Origin: Nautiliaceae bacterium
Lineage (GTDB): Bacteria > Campylobacterota > Campylobacteria > Campylobacterales > Nautiliaceae
Direction: 5' to 3'
Assembly (NCBI GenBank): GCA_027036005.1
Contig: JALVTJ010000077.1
Span: 10,064-60,902, forward strand
Length of the DNA: 50,839 bases
In this document: in pieces, positions 46,217 to 50,839 of the stretch
How positions within the stretch are numbered: position 1 is the first letter of the stretch
Layout of the letters: each line of letters opens with the position of its first letter
Notes under the pieces: model-generated
Told to the model about the DNA's origin: nothing
The model's database searches: none
What the model saw: the letters and a program-made list of their open reading frames with translations, nothing else
Position numbers and translations under genes: made by a program

Positions 46217-47863
46217 TTAACAAATTACTTTGTTTCTGCCGCTTTTTTTGGCAATATAGAGTTTTTTATCCGCATTTTCTAATAAATTTTTTAAATTATC
46301 TTTTTCATTTATTTCATAAACACCGCTACTGATTGTTATTTTTATATGCTTTTTTCTGCAAAAAATATAATTTTCAATCTCTTTTCTGAACTCCTCAATT
46401 CTTTTACATGCGTCTTTCAATTTGCTAAAAGGCAGAATAATTACAAATTCTTCACCTCCATATCTTATGGCGACATCGGAACCTCTGAAAAACTCTTTCA
46501 TTATTTTACCTATTTCTTTTAAAACACAATCCCCTATCAAATGCCCATTTTTATCGTTTACTTTCTTAAAAAAATCTATATCTATTAAAGCAATACTTAA
46601 CGGAAAATGATATCTTTTGGCTTCCAATATTTTTTTATTCAAATATTCTTCCATAAATTCTCTATTATAAAGTTCTGTTAAATTATCCGTAATAGCTCTT
46701 TTGTGAAAAAATTTATTTCTTTTTTTCAATACTATAAACATTATTTCTTTTTCTAATGAAACAGTTAAAGGAGATATAATATGTTTTAAAAGCAAATTTA
46801 GAAATTTTTCTTCTTCTTGCGTAAGTTTATCTCCCATATAAATATTAAGCTCTCCTGTTTTTTTGTTTTTTTCGTTATAAAGATATTTTGTAATTAAAAA
46901 AAACTCTTCTTCATTTTCATTTGTTTTAAAATCATCGTATTCGAAACATATTTTATTGTTTGTTAATAAGGATTTTCCGCATATTCTTATCTTTTTTAAT
47001 TTTTTAAGATTATGTTTTATGTGATAAAACAGATTTTCCAAAACAATTTCAAATTCAGAATGTGAAATAATATCATTTATAAAATGTTTACACACTTCTT
47101 CTGTAGTCATTAGAATTTTAATATCGCTTACTTTTTCATCCATAAGATAAAGTCCGCAATCCAAATCTTTTAATTTTTTAATCAAAGGATTTATAATTTC
47201 TTTTTTGATAATACTTCCATGCTGAGGGGCTATTATTTTGAGATTTTTCTTTTCTATATGTTTCAAAGCGTTTTGCAAAACCGTTTTGCAAGGAATATAG
47301 TGTTCATGGAAAAGTTTGGCATATTCGAAATACTCCTCCACGCTTTTTGCAAAAAGTTCAAATTCAGGCATAAAAGCACCAAACAAATCGCTAGAAAACA
47401 AAACGCCGCTTTTTTTATCATACGTGCAAAACGCTCCGGGAAAATGTGCATAAGGAGTAAAAACAAATTCAAGTTCCCGCTCACCCGCTTTTAATTTCCA
47501 ATCGTTTTTATCCACAAGATAAAAAGGTGTTTTCCATTGATTGTGTTTAAGAAGCGTTTCGCTTCTGTAATGTGTTACGATATATCTCTCGCCTTGTGGG
47601 AATAATTTTTCAAGAGTGGAATAACATCCGGTAATGTCGGGGTCTTGATGATGCATAATAATATATTTGATATCTTTCAAAGGCACAACCGAAGTGATTT
47701 TTTCATGCACAACCGGAAAAGTTATCATACTGCCCGGATCAATCAAAATAGATTCATCTCCGTTTTTTATCAAATAGACATGACACTGAAAAGGGTCATC
47801 TTCAATTACATAACCTACCCAAAAAACATCAGGTGCAATTTCAATAGCCTTCAAATAATCCAT
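46217..47863 (-). CDS. diguanylate cyclase with N-terminal oxygen-binding diiron-type (MBL/ODP) domain
   Basis: This 548-residue cytoplasmic protein should make c-di-GMP in response to oxygen or redox state. Residues about 1-240 form a metallo-beta-lactamase fold like the diiron part of flavodiiron proteins: H-H-Q-D-P-D near 70, A-H-F-P-G near 137, S-S-D near 156 and Q-H-G near 214 supply the usual ligands. The middle region (about 250-380) is unrecognised. The C-terminal GGDEF domain has an intact R-Y-G-G-E-E-F near 467 and an R-x-x-D inhibitory site five residues before it. The gene lies between livK and livH. Confidence 0.87.
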   Translation of the reverse strand: MDYLKAIEIAPDVFWVGYVIEDDPFQCHVYLIKNGDESILIDPGSMITFPVVHEKITSVVPLKDIKYIIMHHQDPDITGCYSTLEKLFPQGERYIVTHYRSETLLKHNQWKTPFYLVDKNDWKLKAGERELEFVFTPYAHFPGAFCTYDKKSGVLFSSDLFGAFMPEFELFAKSVEEYFEYAKLFHEHYIPCKTVLQNALKHIEKKNLKIIAPQHGSIIKKEIINPLIKKLKDLDCGLYLMDEKVSDIKILMTTEEVCKHFINDIISHSEFEIVLENLFYHIKHNLKKLKKIRICGKSLLTNNKICFEYDDFKTNENEEEFFLITKYLYNEKNKKTGELNIYMGDKLTQEEEKFLNLLLKHIISPLTVSLEKEIMFIVLKKRNKFFHKRAITDNLTELYNREFMEEYLNKKILEAKRYHFPLSIALIDIDFFKKVNDKNGHLIGDCVLKEIGKIMKEFFRGSDVAIRYGGEEFVIILPFSKLKDACKRIEEFRKEIENYIFCRKKHIKITISSGVYEINEKDNLKNLLENADKKLYIAKKSGRNKVIC

Positions 47864-47879
47864 AATTTACCTTTATATA

Positions 47880-47920
47880 AATGTTGAATTATGCATTACA
47901 AAAAAACATAATTCAACATT
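47880..47920 (-). repeat. long perfect inverted repeat between livK and the diguanylate cyclase gene
   Basis: AATGTTGAATTATG (47880-47893) pairs perfectly with CATAATTCAACATT (47907-47920), a 14-base stem with a 13-base loop. In the minus-strand transcript it lies between livK and the ribosome-binding site of the next gene. With the adjacent smaller hairpin it may stabilise livK mRNA or reduce read-through. Confidence 0.7.
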
Positions 47921-47923
47921 CAA

Positions 47924-47937
47924 TCCCCGAAAGGGGA
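47924..47937 (-). terminator. GC-rich hairpin just after livK
   Basis: TCCCC (47924-47928) and GGGGA (47933-47937) form a tight stem with a four-base loop, seven bases beyond the livK stop. No T run follows at once in the minus direction, so it is at best a partial terminator or a 3'-end stabiliser. Confidence 0.45.
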
Positions 47938-47944
47938 GAAAAAT

Positions 47945-49081
47945 TTACGGTTTTACAAGTTCGACAAACTCTGTTTTACCGTTTACGATTTTTTCTATAA
48001 CAGCCGGTTTGTCAATCGGAGTTCCAGTTTTAGGATCTATTGTAAGATATCCTGTAACAGCTTCAAGATGTTTTGTGTGTCTAATCGCATTTGCCATACA
48101 TTGTTTCAAACTACTCAAAGTTTTGTTTGCAGGAGTATCGCATTCTTTTGCTGCATTATAAATTACAAGATAAGCGTCTGCGCCTGTTGCTGCAAATGCA
48201 CTAGGTTCTCTATTGTATTTTGCTTTAAATTCTTTGATGAATTTTGCTGAAAGAGGTGTAGGCGCTTTTGCAGGATCGAAATGATCCGTATACATTACAC
48301 CATTTGCGGCACTTCCAGCAAGTTTTTTAAGCAGCCCCGGATCCGCGATTCCGTCTCCCCCCATTACAGGAGCTTTTACTCCAGCAGCCCTAAGTTGTCT
48401 TAAAAACAATCCTTCCTCAGGAGCATATATCGGAGTATATACAAATTTAGGATGCAATCTTTTAATTTGAGCAACTTGTGCATTAAAGTCTTTATCTCCC
48501 GTATTTATAAACAAAAGTTTCAAAATTTTTCCTCCGCCTTTTTTATATGCTTTTTCAAATGCTTTTGCAAGACCAACTGAATAATCCTGTTTCATATCAA
48601 AAACAACAACCGCGTTATTTAAACCGTGTTTAAGAGCATATGTTGCGGCGACTTTTCCTTGAAAAGGATCTGTAAAACAAGTTCTGCTTACATATTTCGT
48701 TCCCATTGTAACTCTCGGATTTGTTGCGATTTGGGTAACGGTAGGTGTTTTTGTGCTGTCTGCAAATCTTTTGATAGCAAGAGACATAGAACTTGCAAGC
48801 GGTCCTTCCACTGCTGCTACCTTGTTATCTGACACAAGTCTTTTATAACCGTTAACTGTTTGTATTTTATCAAACTGATTATCAACTACAACCAACTTGA
48901 TTTTATCTCCGTTTGGAAGTGTGGAATATTTTGAATGAATTAAATTAATTCCATCAAGAGTCTTTTGCCCGAATGATGCAATCGGACCTGTCAAAGGCTG
49001 AAGAACACCTATCTTTATCTCTTTCGCCATCAATGTTGAGGCTACCAAAGCACTTAATCCTAAAACCATCAACTTTTTCAT
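47945..49081 (-). CDS. livK: branched-chain amino acid ABC transporter substrate-binding protein
   Basis: This 378-residue periplasmic protein captures the amino acid for LivHM. A signal peptide (1-19, cut after M-A) precedes I-K-I-G-V-L-Q-P-L-T-G-P near 22. The type I periplasmic fold continues with G-P-L-A-S-S near 93 and G-D-G-I-A-D-P near 243. It is first in the run and has a strong promoter. Members of this family also bind urea, amides or aromatic compounds, so the substrate is open. Confidence 0.92.
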   Translation of the reverse strand: MKKLMVLGLSALVASTLMAKEIKIGVLQPLTGPIASFGQKTLDGINLIHSKYSTLPNGDKIKLVVVDNQFDKIQTVNGYKRLVSDNKVAAVEGPLASSMSLAIKRFADSTKTPTVTQIATNPRVTMGTKYVSRTCFTDPFQGKVAATYALKHGLNNAVVVFDMKQDYSVGLAKAFEKAYKKGGGKILKLLFINTGDKDFNAQVAQIKRLHPKFVYTPIYAPEEGLFLRQLRAAGVKAPVMGGDGIADPGLLKKLAGSAANGVMYTDHFDPAKAPTPLSAKFIKEFKAKYNREPSAFAATGADAYLVIYNAAKECDTPANKTLSSLKQCMANAIRHTKHLEAVTGYLTIDPKTGTPIDKPAVIEKIVNGKTEFVELVKP

Positions 49082-49116
49082 TTAATCTCCTTTTATGTTA
49101 AAATTGTAACATTCAT

Positions 49117-49144
49117 ATTATAGCAAAAAATAACAATTTGACAA
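49117..49144 (-). promoter_or_regulatory. sigma-70 promoter of livK
   Basis: On the minus strand TTGTCA (49144-49139) and TATAAT (49122-49117) are 16 bases apart, 35 bases before the livK ATG. The same 75-base gap must also hold the divergent serS promoter. Confidence 0.6.
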
Positions 49145-49156
49145 CAAAGGATTTAA

Positions 49157-50407
<1,251 letters not shown>

Positions 50408-50415
50408 GGTGAAAA

Positions 50416-50839
50416 TTGGCTGAGGAAAATGTAATAATAATCGAAGAAGACAACAATAACAAAAACAAAAAAACATATATAATAATCGCCCTTTTACTCG
50501 GAGTGATTATTATGCTTTTATTGCTTTTGTTAGTAGTCGTTATTAAAAAGAAAAAAGAAACGACGCAAATTCCTAATGTAAATCAAATTGTTAAAAAACT
50601 TGAAAAAAAACAAATTCCAAAAGATAAATTAAAAATTTTAATAAAAAAAGCGGATATTTTATATAAAAGCGGTAAAAAAATTCAAGCTTTGAATTTACTC
50701 GAAAAAATATCTAATTTTTCACAAGCTTTGTCTTTATATAATTTAGGTGTAATACAACTTGAAGAAAAACATTATAAAAAAGCTCTAAATTATTTTCAAA
50801 AAGCAATTAAAAATAATAATTCAAAAGCCATCAGTGCCA
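50416..50839 (+). CDS. pflB: PflB-like TPR membrane protein, partial
   Basis: The first 141 codons are visible and the frame is open to the window end. It starts with TTG behind AAGGTG, eight bases after serS. A short acidic cytoplasmic part is followed by one transmembrane helix (about 21-43) and a basic linker. TPR-like helices begin near 70 (I-L-Y-K-S-G-K-K-I-Q-A-L-N-L-L; Y-N-L-G-V-I-Q-L-E-E-K-H-Y-K-K-A). The same layout and position after serS are found for Campylobacter PflB, a scaffold needed for flagellar stator assembly. Confidence 0.75.
   Translation, partial: MAEENVIIIEEDNNNKNKKTYIIIALLLGVIIMLLLLLLVVVIKKKKETTQIPNVNQIVKKLEKKQIPKDKLKILIKKADILYKSGKKIQALNLLEKISNFSQALSLYNLGVIQLEEKHYKKALNYFQKAIKNNNSKAISA

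Overview
The window looks like chromosome from a thermophilic or deep-vent member of the Campylobacterota (formerly Epsilonproteobacteria), most likely order Nautiliales (Nautilia/Caminibacter/Lebetimonas). This rests on very low GC (about 30 % by eye), tightly overlapping genes, and gene neighbourhoods known from Campylobacter: cheY-prmA-ftsH-psd-pssA, maf/alaS/pbp, topA/bioB, aroC-rnc-rnhA and serS-pflB. Carboxynorspermidine decarboxylase, the futalosine-pathway enzyme MqnA and a DUF4492-cydAB oxidase operon fit the same group. I see no rRNA, CRISPR, prophage or insertion sequence, and no gene-free stretch longer than about 150 bases.

Layout. 1-9.3 kb (minus strand): one long run hisH-hisA-cheY-prmA-ftsH-psd-pssA-leuA, then a BrnT/BrnA-type toxin-antitoxin pair and der; a further gene starts at the very edge. 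9.3-15.8 kb (minus): alaS, a very AT-rich response regulator/histidine kinase pair, maf and a Cache-domain membrane protein. 15.9-22 kb: bioF and a class A penicillin-binding protein (plus), a DMT exporter (minus), and an XRE-cupin regulator with its APC permease (plus). 22-28 kb (minus): topA, a phosphodiesterase, bioB, a CPA2-type antiporter and gltX. 28-34 kb: a DUF996 membrane protein (plus), then moaD-moaE-moeA-nspC (minus), mqnA plus a cupin (plus), and aroC (minus). 34-36 kb (minus): rnhA-HDOD-rnc. 36-42 kb (plus): superoxide reductase, the DUF4492-cydA-cydB-small membrane protein oxidase operon, pckA, and a four-tRNA cluster (Gly, Cys, Leu, Ser). 42-49 kb (minus): livK, an oxygen-binding-domain/GGDEF protein, livH, livM, thiG, an alpha/beta hydrolase and an unknown protein. 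The end (plus) holds serS and the start of a pflB-like flagellar-motor gene.

Themes. Several genes deal with oxygen or redox: the cytochrome bd-type oxidase, the class II superoxide reductase, menaquinone synthesis (mqnA), molybdenum cofactor assembly (moaD, moaE, moeA), and a diguanylate cyclase with a diiron-flavoprotein-like sensor domain. This suits an anaerobe or microaerophile at an oxic/anoxic interface. Motility is touched by cheY, the c-di-GMP enzyme and the pflB-like protein.

The least expected signals are (1) degenerate 7-base-period repeats just upstream of several minus-strand genes, plus three perfect 7-mers (21 bp) inside alaS; (2) a diguanylate cyclase with an oxygen-binding MBL-like domain inserted between livK and livH; (3) a strong cyd promoter whose short leader is predicted to fold over its own ribosome-binding site; (4) small uncharacterised membrane proteins on both sides of cydAB; and (5) a soluble-looking Cache domain fused to a C-terminal four-helix membrane domain.
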